A DNA stretch of 57,167 bases, taken from contig VERG01000010.1 of assembly GCA_018882885.1 (NCBI GenBank), forward strand, positions 1 through 57,167, written 5' to 3'. Shown piece by piece: positions 8,025 to 15,746 of this stretch. Origin of the DNA: Candidatus Nanopelagicaceae bacterium (GTDB lineage Bacteria > Actinomycetota > Actinomycetes > Nanopelagicales > Nanopelagicaceae). The notes under the pieces are model-generated. The model searched no databases, was not told the DNA's origin, and was given only the letters and a program-made list of their open reading frames with translations. Every line of letters starts with the position of its first letter. Positions within the stretch are counted from its first letter, which is position 1. A program made the translations under genes and the position numbers.

Positions 8025-8510
8025 ATGTCAACCCGAGCAATGGCTTTAGCCACCATTGATGAGTTTTTGGATTCACATGATATTGATTTTGAAAAGAGTA
8101 ATGACAATACCTATTTGCTAACTCTGCCCGGAGAAAAAAAGTTACAGACCCATTGCGCCTTGGTAGTCGGAGATCAATCTTTAAGTATCAACGCCTTTGT
8201 TATTCGCAAACCAGATGAGAACGCGGATGCGGTGCATGAATGGTTGTTGAAGAAAAATGCCACGATGTACTGCGTTGCTTTTGCGGTAAATGAGTTGGGG
8301 GACATTTATTTAGTGGGTCGCTTGCCACTTAGTGCGGTCACTGAAAAAGAATTAGATCGAGTAATTGGCGCGGTATTGCAATACTCCGACTCATCATTTA
8401 ATCCATTATTGGAGTTGGGTTTTAGCAATGCGATTAGACGTGAGTGGGCCTGGCGGGTTTCTCGGGGCGAATCGCTGGCAAACCTTGAGGCGTTTGCGCA
8501 CCTGATTTAA
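8025..8510 (+). CDS. YbjN-domain protein
   Basis: A 161-residue cytoplasmic protein with a YbjN/type III secretion chaperone-like fold: N-terminal helix, then the FVIRKPDENADAVHEWLLKK and FAVNELGDIYLVGRLPL strands, and a C-terminal FNPLLELGF helix. In Mycobacterium the gene after mshA is of the same type (Rv0487), so the order is conserved. Function is unknown; YbjN proteins are often linked to stress regulation. It starts 3 bases after mshA and ends 3 bases before the stop of the convergent phosphate transporter. Confidence 0.8.
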   Translation: MSTRAMALATIDEFLDSHDIDFEKSNDNTYLLTLPGEKKLQTHCALVVGDQSLSINAFVIRKPDENADAVHEWLLKKNATMYCVAFAVNELGDIYLVGRLPLSAVTEKELDRVIGAVLQYSDSSFNPLLELGFSNAIRREWAWRVSRGESLANLEAFAHLI

Positions 8511-8513
8511 TTC

Positions 8514-9518
8514 TTAGTGGAAGCCTAAGAACTTGGTTAGGTAAACCATTGCAGCTGCGCTCAAAGCGGCCATTGGAACGGTAATAACCCAAGCGGTAAG
8601 AATCTTTCCAACCACTGGCCAACTAACCGCTTTCTTTCCACGGGTAGCACCAGAGCCAATAATCGCTGAGGTAATGGTGTGGGTGGTTGAGATTGGCGCC
8701 TTGAAGTTAATTGCTAAAACAAAAAGGATGCTAGAAGCAACGGTTTCAGAGGCAACACCGCGCAGCTGATCGATGTGAACCATACGCTTTCCAAGGGTTT
8801 TCATGATGCGCCAACCGCCAGCGTAAGTTCCGGCTGCGATAGCGAGGGCTGCTGAAATTTTTACCCAAACTGGAATTGAATCACCGGAGTGGAAACCGCC
8901 GACTACCAATGCCAAGGTCATCACACCCATGGTTTTTTGTGCATCTTGTAATCCATGACCTACCGACATAGCGGTAGCCGAACAAATTTGAGCGCCTTTA
9001 AAGTACTTGCTAACCGTACTGCGCTTCGCGTTGCGGAAAATGTATTGCAGTAACGCCGTTAATCCAAAGGCCAATGAGAAACCAACTACCGGTGAAATCA
9101 CCATTGGTATAGCAACTTTTTGAATTACTCCAGTCCAGTGCACGACCTCAGAGGAAGCTAGCGCCGCACCAACAAGTCCACCGATTAATGCATGGGAGGA
9201 AGAGGATGGAATGCCAAACCACCAAGTAATCATGTTCCAGGCGATGGCGCCAAAGACGCCACCAAGTACTACATAAAGACCGCTTACTGATGGTGTTACA
9301 TCAATAATTCCGCTACCAACAGTTTTGGCGACTCCTTCACTTATGAAGGCGCCAACTAAGTTTCCGACCGCTGCAAGAGCTAACGCCTGTTTTGGCCTTA
9401 AAGCTTTTGTTTCAACTGAGGTAGCAATGGCGTTTGCAGCATCATGAAAACCATTTGTGTAATCAAAGATCAGCGCAACAGCGATGATTATTGATACTAA
9501 AAGATAGGCGTCGCCCAC
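8514..9518 (-). CDS. pit: Low-affinity inorganic phosphate transporter (Pit family)
   Basis: A 334-residue integral membrane symporter of the PHO4/Pit family. The inverted-repeat signatures are visible: FDYTNGFHDAANAIATSV near residue 18 and GLQDAQKTMGVMTL around residue 190, with ISTTHTITSAIIGSG in the second half. About ten membrane segments can be counted. GTG start 2 bases after the stop of the DUF47 gene, so the two form one operon, the standard Pit-accessory arrangement. The stop lies 3 bases from the convergent YbjN gene. Confidence 0.92.
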   Translation of the reverse strand: MGDAYLLVSIIIAVALIFDYTNGFHDAANAIATSVETKALRPKQALALAAVGNLVGAFISEGVAKTVGSGIIDVTPSVSGLYVVLGGVFGAIAWNMITWWFGIPSSSSHALIGGLVGAALASSEVVHWTGVIQKVAIPMVISPVVGFSLAFGLTALLQYIFRNAKRSTVSKYFKGAQICSATAMSVGHGLQDAQKTMGVMTLALVVGGFHSGDSIPVWVKISAALAIAAGTYAGGWRIMKTLGKRMVHIDQLRGVASETVASSILFVLAINFKAPISTTHTITSAIIGSGATRGKKAVSWPVVGKILTAWVITVPMAALSAAAMVYLTKFLGFH

Positions 9519-9520
9519 TC

Positions 9521-10135
9521 TTAACTCTCTTTCAAAGAGATAGTACGGATGACTCGGGCCACCTTTGCCATGTGATCGAGAGACTCTTCAAATTGATCAA
9601 TCGTTCCGGTTACTCGCAAAATAGTCATAGCATCAACGCTGCCATCGTAGAGCTGAGCGGTAATGCGTCGATGAATACGATCTCCTTCATCTTCGAGTCG
9701 ATCGACCTCGGCGTAAAAATGGTCTAAATCCTTTAAATTCTTCAATCTCGGCATGGAAGAGGCGGTTAACTCTGCACATTTGCGTACTACCTCAACCAAC
9801 TCTGTAGCGAGAGGAGGAAAGTTTTCTACGCGGTGCAAGACCGCAACATCTGTAGCTTCTTCAATGGCATCCATAGCGTCATCAAGAGAGTTGGCTAGAT
9901 CCTGGAGGTCGCCGCGATCGTAAGGTGTTACGAACATGTCATCGATACGACGCACAATTTTGCCGAGCAGCTCATCTGCTTCAGATTCGATATTTCCAAT
10001 TCTTTTAGCCAACTCACGTCGCTCTTCAATAGGCGCCGCGACAAGTTCGACTGAGGAACGCGCTGCTGAAGCCAGTCGCTCTGCAAGAGAGGTATAGAGA
10101 TCAAAGAGCACAGCATCTTTAGGTGTAAAAGCCAT
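9521..10135 (-). CDS. DUF47/PhoU-like Pit accessory protein
   Basis: A 204-residue helical PhoU-related protein (DUF47, TIGR00153-like). Acidic metal-binding repeats are visible as ESEADELLGKI, SLDDAMDAIEEATD and DRLEDEGDRIHRRI. Such proteins modulate or stabilise the Pit transporter encoded immediately downstream. It is cytoplasmic and probably bound to the inner membrane face. The start ATG is preceded by AGGAG at 5 bases. A separate true PhoU gene lies at 11 kb. Confidence 0.88.
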   Translation of the reverse strand: MAFTPKDAVLFDLYTSLAERLASAARSSVELVAAPIEERRELAKRIGNIESEADELLGKIVRRIDDMFVTPYDRGDLQDLANSLDDAMDAIEEATDVAVLHRVENFPPLATELVEVVRKCAELTASSMPRLKNLKDLDHFYAEVDRLEDEGDRIHRRITAQLYDGSVDAMTILRVTGTIDQFEESLDHMAKVARVIRTISLKES

Positions 10136-10229
10136 ACAAACTCCTATGCAGATAATTCAAATCTCGGTGGTTCAGAGGCGACTTTAAGGGGAATTTCAGA
10201 AAATACCTAATAGATGAGAAAATGTCGCT

Positions 10230-10994
10230 ATGAATTCACGCAGCTCCACACTGGGACAGCTCATCTTGCTTCGACATGGCGAGAGCGAATGGAACGCGAA
10301 AAACCTATTTACTGGCTGGGTTGATGTCCGGCTCTCTGCTAAAGGAGAGCAAGAGGCCAGGCGCGGTGGTGAATTACTGAAAGAACACAACCTACTTCCA
10401 GATGTTCTTCATACCTCTTTACTGCGGCGTGCAATTCATACCGCTCAGATTGCATTAGATGCCTGCGATCGACATTGGATTCCAGTACACCGTAGTTGGA
10501 GATTAAATGAACGCCACTATGGTGCATTGCAAGGTAAAGATAAGAAACAAACCCTGGATACTTATGGTGAAGAACAATTCAAACTATGGCGGAGATCCTT
10601 TGATGTCCCACCTCCACCAATTGATGACAATGATGAGTTCTCGCAAAGCCATGATCCGCGCTACAAAACACTTGGCCCTGATATGCCAAAAACAGAGTGT
10701 TTAAAAGATGTTGTAAATCGTTTAATGCCTTATTTGATGGGGGAAATTAACGAAGATTTGCGCGCCGGCAAAACTGTTCTAGTAGCTGCACATGGAAACT
10801 CAATCCGCGCCATCGTAAAACACCTGGCATGTATTTCAGATGAAGGTATTGCAGAGGTAAACATCCCAACCGGAATTCCTCTGCTGTTCCAATTTGATGA
10901 TGATTACGAGCCGCTAGTAAAAGAAGGTGTCTACCTAGATCCTGATGCGGCTAAAGCAGCGATTGAAGCGGTAGCAAATCAAGGCAAGAAGTAA
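10230..10994 (+). CDS. gpmA: 2,3-bisphosphoglycerate-dependent phosphoglycerate mutase
   Basis: Glycolytic enzyme interconverting 3- and 2-phosphoglycerate. 254 residues. The RHGE signature with the phosphohistidine (His16) is followed by [14 protein letters not shown]. The second histidine is in [12 protein letters not shown], and the substrate loop has [11 protein letters not shown]. The length matches bacterial GpmA. Its place between phosphate-transport genes and the SenX3-RegX3 pair reproduces the mycobacterial order (gpm1-senX3-regX3), except that phoU is inserted here. It has its own promoter in the 94-base gap upstream, which holds nothing else obvious. Confidence 0.95.
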   Translation: MNSRSSTLGQLILLRHGESEWNAKNLFTGWVDVRLSAKGEQEARRGGELLKEHNLLPDVLHTSLLRRAIHTAQIALDACDRHWIPVHRSWRLNERHYGALQGKDKKQTLDTYGEEQFKLWRRSFDVPPPPIDDNDEFSQSHDPRYKTLGPDMPKTECLKDVVNRLMPYLMGEINEDLRAGKTVLVAAHGNSIRAIVKHLACISDEGIAEVNIPTGIPLLFQFDDDYEPLVKEGVYLDPDAAKAAIEAVANQGKK

Positions 10995-11005
10995 GTTTTA
11001 CTTAC
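10991..11005. terminator. Short palindrome covering the convergent gpmA/phoU stop codons
   Basis: GTAAGT and ACTTAC form a perfect 6-bp stem with a 3-base T loop. The TAA stops of both gpmA and phoU lie inside the structure. The stem is short and AT-rich, so termination strength is doubtful. It may simply reflect two juxtaposed TAA stops plus flanking bases. Confidence 0.3.
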
Positions 11006-11654
11006 TGTTGTACTTTCCAGTCACCTGGAAATACACGCGGCGAGACACTGAAACCGCATGGTCGGCATAGCGTTCGTAGTACCTACCAATCAGAGTGATG
11101 TCGATTGCGCTTTCAATTCCATGGGTCCAATTTGGATCAAGCAAAGTTGTAAATAATTTACGATGTAATTTATCCATCTCATCATCATCGTGCTCGACCT
11201 CTAGAGCTCGATCAATATCCTTCGAGTTAATGATGGTTCCGACTTTGTCAGAGATTAGACGGGCAACTTTGCCCATCTCCTCCACGGTGCCACGCAGCTC
11301 TTCTGGAACCGCATGAGCAGGGTGGCGCAATCGAGAAATCTTGGCGACATGGTGGGCCATATCTCCCATTCGCTCTAAATCAGCGCTCATACGCAACGCT
11401 GTCACTAAAGCTCTTAGATCAGATGCAACTGGTTGTTGGCGCGCAATGATGTCGATGATTCGAGAATCTAATTCATGTTGAATTTCATCTACTCGGTCAT
11501 CTGCCGCAATTACCGCTTCAGCCTCTTTAATGTCGGCATTTAGAAGTGCGTGAGTTGCTTTTGAAATTGCATCAGAGACAAGTTTTGATAAATCAACCAG
11601 AGTGGCGGTAACGCCATCTAATTCATCTTGAAAAGCGCTGCGGAGCCAGGTCAT
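10998..11654 (-). CDS. phoU: Phosphate signalling regulator PhoU
   Basis: A 218-residue all-helical PhoU with the two three-helix repeats. Characteristic blocks include the acidic ADDRVDEIQHELD and VEHDDDEMDKLHRKL, LVTALRMSADLERMGDMAHHVAKI and the C-terminal YYERYADHAVSVSRRV. PhoU links phosphate transport to the histidine kinase and keeps the pathway off when phosphate is plentiful. I chose the ATG at 11654 over the TTG at 11690 because it is preceded by TACCTT at exactly 6 bases and homologues start there. It is divergent from senX3, and the shared 133-base gap contains a PHO-box-like repeat. Confidence 0.92.
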   Translation of the reverse strand: MTWLRSAFQDELDGVTATLVDLSKLVSDAISKATHALLNADIKEAEAVIAADDRVDEIQHELDSRIIDIIARQQPVASDLRALVTALRMSADLERMGDMAHHVAKISRLRHPAHAVPEELRGTVEEMGKVARLISDKVGTIINSKDIDRALEVEHDDDEMDKLHRKLFTTLLDPNWTHGIESAIDITLIGRYYERYADHAVSVSRRVYFQVTGKYNSK

Positions 11655-11660
11655 GAGCAA

Positions 11661-11689
11661 AAGGTAATTTAAAGCCAGTTCTATCTCCA
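11661..11689 (-). promoter_or_regulatory. Probable phoU promoter
   Basis: On the minus strand TTGGAG (11684-11689), an 18-base spacer, then TACCTT (11661-11666), which ends 6 bases before the chosen ATG. This gives a plausible sigma-70-type promoter with a leaderless or near-leaderless transcript and supports the shorter PhoU start. Confidence 0.5.
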
Positions 11690-11719
11690 ATGAATTGGGT
11701 TAACGACCGCTGACTTCAA

Positions 11720-11737
11720 AGTGAACAATTGGTGAAG
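11720..11737 (-). promoter_or_regulatory. PHO-box-like direct repeat between phoU and senX3
   Basis: Read on the minus strand, two 7-base units CTTCACC and GTTCACT are separated by AATT, so they repeat every 11 bases. The actinobacterial PhoP/RegX3 binding site is built of GTTCACC-like 7-mers at 11-base spacing. The position upstream of both divergent phosphate-control genes is where autoregulation by RegX3 would be expected. Unit 1 has one and unit 2 one mismatch to GTTCACC. Confidence 0.65.
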
Positions 11738-11775
11738 CAGATTTACCTCGATATGACGCTGAGCAGGCCCTTTCG

Positions 11776-11781
11776 TAGGAT
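11776..11781 (+). promoter_or_regulatory. Probable senX3 -10 element (leaderless)
   Basis: TAGGAT lies exactly 6 bases before the ATG at 11788. A weak -35-like ATGACG sits 17 bases upstream at 11753-11758. The hexamer also contains AGGA, so it could alternatively be read as a ribosome site. Confidence 0.4.
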
Positions 11782-11787
11782 GGGGCC

Positions 11788-12858
11788 ATGAAGTTCCGCA
11801 AGGATGCGAATGATGATTTAGTCGTATCTGAACTGCCCGAAATTCTTCTTACAGTTCTAAACTCTCTAGAAGCCGAGTCCATGATTTTGCTGCCTGGCGA
11901 TGTTCCACTTTTCCAATCAGATGGTATCTCTGCATTTGGATTACTCAGAGATGGCAAGATTTCAACTGAAGAGTTAGCTGCATTGATTCGAGTAGTGAGA
12001 AGAACCAATGAAACTCACCGCGGATCGATAGAGATTGCTCGCGGACCGATCGGTGAAGGCAAACGAGAGGTAAAGATTTCAATTACCCCTCTTAATGAAG
12101 ATGGAATGGTTTTAGTTTTAGTGTCTGATGAGAGCGAAGCTCGTCGTATTAATGCGGTGCGTAGAGATTTTGTAGCCAATGTTTCTCATGAATTGAAAAC
12201 TCCAATTGGGGCCCTTGGTCTATTGAGTGAGGCAATTTTGGGGGCCAAGGATCAACCTGATGCGGTCGTTAAATTTGCTACCCGCATGCAGCATGAAGCA
12301 AAGCGATTAACAGAACTGGTTCAAGAGATTATTGACTTATCCCGACTGCAAAGTAGCGATCCGCTCTCAAAGGCTTTTCCGGTTGAGGTAAGTGAAGTAG
12401 TTCGTGAGGCGGTAAATCAGGCACAGATCAACTCTGAGGCGCGCGGCATCTATGTCGAGATTGGCAAATTAGATGAAGCAACCGTAATCGGTGATCGCGA
12501 TCAATTGATTGCTGCGGTGCACAACCTAATTGAAAACGCTATTAACTACAGTCCGGAAGATACAAAGGTTTCGGTAGTTGCACAACGAAAAGATCAACTA
12601 ATTGAGATTTCAGTAACCGACCAAGGAATCGGAATTGCTGAAGAAGATCAATCCCGAATCTTTGAAAGGTTCTATCGAGTTGATCCGGCTCGCTCTAGAG
12701 AAACCGGCGGCACCGGCCTTGGCTTATCTATAGTGAAACATGTTGCGCTAAATCATGGTGGCGATGTAAAAGTTTGGAGCAAGATCGGCGTGGGTAGTAC
12801 CTTTACATTGATACTGCCCATCGCACAGGAAGAGGAAGGAAATAACCTCGACTCATGA
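11788..12858 (+). CDS. senX3: SenX3/PhoR-type histidine kinase lacking membrane segments
   Basis: A 356-residue sensor kinase of the phosphate two-component system. An N-terminal PAS-like region (residues 1-115) leads to the H-box FVANVSHELKTP with phospho-acceptor His134. An HATPase domain follows with the N-box HNLIENAINYS, G1 DQGIGIAEED and G2 GGTGLGLSIVKH. Odd: mycobacterial SenX3 begins with two transmembrane helices, but here there is no hydrophobic stretch. A TAG stop at 11776 closes the frame upstream, so no anchor can be added by moving the start. The kinase should be cytosolic, presumably sensing through PhoU. The stop overlaps regX3 (ATGA). Confidence 0.9.
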   Translation: MKFRKDANDDLVVSELPEILLTVLNSLEAESMILLPGDVPLFQSDGISAFGLLRDGKISTEELAALIRVVRRTNETHRGSIEIARGPIGEGKREVKISITPLNEDGMVLVLVSDESEARRINAVRRDFVANVSHELKTPIGALGLLSEAILGAKDQPDAVVKFATRMQHEAKRLTELVQEIIDLSRLQSSDPLSKAFPVEVSEVVREAVNQAQINSEARGIYVEIGKLDEATVIGDRDQLIAAVHNLIENAINYSPEDTKVSVVAQRKDQLIEISVTDQGIGIAEEDQSRIFERFYRVDPARSRETGGTGLGLSIVKHVALNHGGDVKVWSKIGVGSTFTLILPIAQEEEGNNLDS

Positions 12859-13538
12859 CCCGGGTGTTGATTGTTGAAGATGAGATTTCTTTTTCTGAAG
12901 CTCTGGAGTTCCTGCTTGGCAAAGAGGGATTTAGTGTGGTCACAGCAGCCACCGGCACTGAGGCGCTGCGTAAATTTGAGCAGGGTGGCATCGACTTAAT
13001 TTTGCTGGATTTGATGATTCCAGAGATTTCCGGCACCGAGGTTTGTCGCCAGATCCGTGCCAAATCCCGAGTTCCCATCATCATGCTTACCGCAAAAGAT
13101 TCAGAGGTCGACAAGGTGGTTGGGCTGGAAATCGGAGCCGATGATTATGTGACAAAGCCATACTCTTCTCGAGAGTTAGTGGCACGAATCCGAGCGGTTC
13201 TACGACGCAACGCTGGTGAAGGAATTGAAAGTGAACCCGGAGTTATGACGGTAAGCGGTATCCGTATGGATATTGATCGCCATCAGGTTTCCGTAAATGG
13301 CATTGCCGTTTCGTTACCCTTAAAAGAGTTTGAACTCCTCGAGTTTTTGATGCGCAATGCAGGTCGAGTATTAACCCGCATGCAATTGATTGACCGAGTA
13401 TGGGGCAGCGATTATGTGGGAGATACCAAGACTTTAGATGTTCACATCAAAAGGCTGCGTGCCAAAATCGAAACCGATCCGGCAAATCCAACTGTTATTC
13501 AAACCGTGCGCGGTTTGGGTTACAAAATGGAGCTATAG
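12855..13538 (+). CDS. regX3: RegX3/PhoP-type response regulator
   Basis: A 227-residue OmpR-family regulator. The receiver domain has EDE near residue 8, the phospho-acceptor Asp in LILLDLMIP near residue 52, the switch Thr in IIMLTAKDSE and Lys in YVTKPYSSREL. The C-terminal winged helix contains LPLKEFELLEFLMRNAGRV and TKTLDVHIKRLR. It is the partner of the overlapping SenX3 and should bind PHO boxes to activate phosphate-starvation genes. The last 19 bases overlap the convergent lipoprotein gene. Confidence 0.93.
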   Translation: MTRVLIVEDEISFSEALEFLLGKEGFSVVTAATGTEALRKFEQGGIDLILLDLMIPEISGTEVCRQIRAKSRVPIIMLTAKDSEVDKVVGLEIGADDYVTKPYSSRELVARIRAVLRRNAGEGIESEPGVMTVSGIRMDIDRHQVSVNGIAVSLPLKEFELLEFLMRNAGRVLTRMQLIDRVWGSDYVGDTKTLDVHIKRLRAKIETDPANPTVIQTVRGLGYKMEL

Positions 13539-13981
13539 ATTCCGGTATTTGCTACTACCAGCGCATCTAGCTCAACCTTGCCACCTTTAGCAAAGTAGAA
13601 CACCACCGGTACGCGATAACCTGGTTTTTCACCCAAAGCAGCGACTTTTGCTTTTGCGTTTGCAGAGTCGCCTTCAAAAATCATTGGTTTGTTTTTACTA
13701 AGGATTGCATCACTAACTAGCACTGCTCTTTGGCCATTAATAAATACCGCAGCTAGTTGATCTGCATCATCGTTGTGATTAACGATAAATGCAATCAATG
13801 TCGCTGAGCCATCTGGCAGTGCAACAACTTTTACATTGCGCAGTTTTAGATCGCCGGCATCTTTTTCGACTCCATCAGTCACTTGTTTGATCATGCGAGT
13901 AGGCGCCCCACCACCTGCTGCGCATCCTGTCAAGAGCATGGTGCTGGCGGCGATTGCGCCAATGAGTCGTTTTGAAATCAT
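13520..13981 (-). CDS. lpqE: LpqE-like secreted lipoprotein
   Basis: A 153-residue exported lipoprotein. The signal peptide ISKRLIGAIAASTMLLTGC ends in the lipobox LLTGC, with Cys near residue 20. The mature domain is beta-rich with LRNVKVVALPDGSATLIAFIVNH and a C-terminal VVFYFAKGGKVELD. The position divergent from carD matches lpqE (Rv3584) beside carD in Mycobacterium, which is the main reason for the name; the fold resembles small PCuAC/DUF461-like domains. The ATG at 13981 is preferred to 14005 because the signal peptide starts there and CATTAT lies 6 bases upstream. Confidence 0.7.
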   Translation of the reverse strand: MISKRLIGAIAASTMLLTGCAAGGGAPTRMIKQVTDGVEKDAGDLKLRNVKVVALPDGSATLIAFIVNHNDDADQLAAVFINGQRAVLVSDAILSKNKPMIFEGDSANAKAKVAALGEKPGYRVPVVFYFAKGGKVELDALVVANTGIYSSIL

Positions 13982-14030
13982 GAGGGAATAATGGCAGAAA
14001 AGCATTGAATAACGCCTACTTTCGACGGTT

Positions 14031-14058
14031 TTGGTGACTGGAATAACTCTGATAAAAT
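14031..14058 (+). promoter_or_regulatory. Probable carD promoter
   Basis: TTGGTG (14031-14036), a 16-base spacer and TAAAAT (14053-14058). The start codon at 14082 is preceded by GAAAGG, so unlike several other genes here this transcript would carry a short normal leader. It is the only good promoter-like pair in the 100 bases between lpqE and carD. Confidence 0.45.
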
Positions 14059-14081
14059 TGCCCTCTAGCGAAAGGCAATCA

Positions 14082-14564
14082 ATGTCATTTAAGGTCGGCG
14101 AAACCGTTGTTTATCCCCATCACGGAGCGGCTCTCATTGAGGCGATTGAGACCCGGACCATCAAAGGCGAAGAAAAGATCTATCTAGTACTAAAGGTCGC
14201 GCAAGGCGATTTAACAGTACGAGTCCCAGCAGAAAACGTTGATTTAGTCGGCGTTCGTGATGTGGTTGACTCATCAGGTCTCGAGCGAGTCTTCGGTGTT
14301 TTACGCCAGCCTTATACAGAAGAGCCAACCAACTGGTCTCGTCGCTACAAAGCAAATCTTGAGAAGTTGGCATCAGGTGATGTCATAAAGGTCGCAGAGG
14401 TTGTTCGCGATCTATTCCGTCGTGATCTTGACCGTGGTCTTTCTGCGGGCGAGAAGCGCATGCTTGCTAAAGCTCGCGCGATTTTGATTTCCGAACTTGC
14501 ACTCGCCGAAAACACCGATGAGTCCAAGGCTGAATCAATTCTCGACGAGGTTCTCGCTTCTTAA
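14082..14564 (+). CDS. carD: CarD, RNA-polymerase-binding transcription regulator
   Basis: An essential actinobacterial protein that binds the RNA polymerase beta subunit and stabilises open complexes, notably at rRNA promoters. 160 residues, close to the mycobacterial length. The N-terminal Tudor-like RNAP-interaction domain has [18 protein letters not shown] and [17 protein letters not shown]. The C-terminal helical DNA-binding part includes [13 protein letters not shown] with the minor-groove tryptophan, then [22 protein letters not shown] use the ATG at 14082 (MSFKVGE), not 14031. ispDF follows after 24 bases holding an inverted repeat. Confidence 0.95.
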   Translation: MSFKVGETVVYPHHGAALIEAIETRTIKGEEKIYLVLKVAQGDLTVRVPAENVDLVGVRDVVDSSGLERVFGVLRQPYTEEPTNWSRRYKANLEKLASGDVIKVAEVVRDLFRRDLDRGLSAGEKRMLAKARAILISELALAENTDESKAESILDEVLAS

Positions 14565-14567
14565 TTC

Positions 14568-14585
14568 ACTCTCACCAGTGAGAGT
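14568..14585 (+). repeat. Perfect inverted repeat before ispDF
   Basis: Two 8-base arms, ACTCTCAC and GTGAGAGT, separated by only CA, 3 bases before the ispDF ATG at 14589. The 3' arm contains the GAGAG that would serve as ribosome site, so as RNA it could hide the start of translation. There is no T-run, so it is not a standard terminator. It could also be a DNA operator. Confidence 0.6.
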
Positions 14586-14588
14586 CTC

Positions 14589-15737
14589 ATGAACAGTTCA
14601 CCTTCAAGCGCAGCAATTATTGCTGGTGCAGGCATGGGACACCGTCTAGGTGCAGATATTCCAAAAGCTTTAATTCAATTAGATGGAATCACCCTTGTCG
14701 AACGTGCCTTTGCGGCACTTTCTAAAGTGGTTGATGAGATCGTGATTACGGCGCCAGCAGGATATGAAGAAGAGTTTCAAAGGATTGTTGGCGAGAGCGC
14801 AAAGGTAATTACTGGTGGGGTATTACGCAGCGATTCAGTAAATCTAGCTTTAAACGCGCTATCCCCATCAGTGAAATATGTATTGGTTCATGATGCGGCC
14901 CGCGCTCTGGCTACTGAGGATTTAGCTTTTCGAGTATTACAAGAGTTGAAATCTGGAGCCTCCGCCGTAATCCCAGCAGTAAATGTTGTGGACACCATCA
15001 AAGAGGTGGATCGGGATGGTTTTGTGCGTAGCACCCCTGATCGAGCAGCGCTGCGTGCAATACAAACCCCACAAGGTTTTGAAGTTAGTGTTTTGCGCAG
15101 AGCACATGAGGCCAGTGCTGATGCAACAGATGATGCAGCTTTAGTTGAAGCACTTGGCATAAAGGTAAAGACAATTGCCGGCGAAGCGCGCGCTATGAAA
15201 ATTACCAACCCAGAGGATTTGGCGGTTGCCCTTACTCATTTACGTAATTTGGATTCACAACTTCGAGTTGGAGTCGGCACAGATGCCCATGCGTTTTCTA
15301 GCGACCCAAACCGTCAACTTTGGTTGGGCGGAATTTTGTGGAGTGATGTTGTTGGCGTAGATGGACACTCTGATGGTGATGTTGCTGCACATGCGATCTG
15401 TGATGCTTTGTTTAGCGCAACTGGTTTAGGTGATTTGGGATCTAACTTTGGCACCGCAGATCCAAAGTATGCCGGTGCTTCAGGTGTTACCTTGTTACAA
15501 GAAACTTTGGCCCGTATTACCGCTGCGGGTTATGCAATTCAAAATGTTGCGGTGCAAATTGTTTGCAATAAACCAAAGATCGGCAGCCGTCGTAGCGAGG
15601 CAATTGCAGCGCTATCTCAAGCCTTAGGTGGTGCACCGGTATCTGTTACCGCGACCTCCACTGATGGATTGGGATTTACCGGTGAAGGTAAAGGAATCTC
15701 AGCGATCGCAACAGCCTTAGTACAGAAGAGCAAATAG
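14589..15737 (+). CDS. ispDF: Bifunctional IspD/IspF of the MEP isoprenoid pathway
   Basis: A 382-residue fusion. Residues 1-220 are 2-C-methyl-D-erythritol-4-phosphate cytidylyltransferase: the CTP loop AGAGMGHRLGADIPKAL and VHDAARALATEDL. Residues 228-382 are 2-C-methyl-D-erythritol-2,4-cyclodiphosphate synthase: GVGTDAHAFSS, LGGILWSDVVGVDGHSDGDV with metal-binding Asp/His, and GDLGSNFGTAD. The two enzymes catalyse non-consecutive steps, with IspE between them. In Mycobacterium the same locus carries separate ispD and ispF genes, so the fusion is a lineage feature. It is followed by cysS after 9 bases. Confidence 0.95.
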   Translation: MNSSPSSAAIIAGAGMGHRLGADIPKALIQLDGITLVERAFAALSKVVDEIVITAPAGYEEEFQRIVGESAKVITGGVLRSDSVNLALNALSPSVKYVLVHDAARALATEDLAFRVLQELKSGASAVIPAVNVVDTIKEVDRDGFVRSTPDRAALRAIQTPQGFEVSVLRRAHEASADATDDAALVEALGIKVKTIAGEARAMKITNPEDLAVALTHLRNLDSQLRVGVGTDAHAFSSDPNRQLWLGGILWSDVVGVDGHSDGDVAAHAICDALFSATGLGDLGSNFGTADPKYAGASGVTLLQETLARITAAGYAIQNVAVQIVCNKPKIGSRRSEAIAALSQALGGAPVSVTATSTDGLGFTGEGKGISAIATALVQKSK

Positions 15738-15746
15738 GATTACATC

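Noticed and set aside
11690-11700. Longer PhoU start (TTG at 11690)
   Set aside because: It adds twelve non-homologous residues and ignores the TACCTT-N6-ATG signature before 11654.
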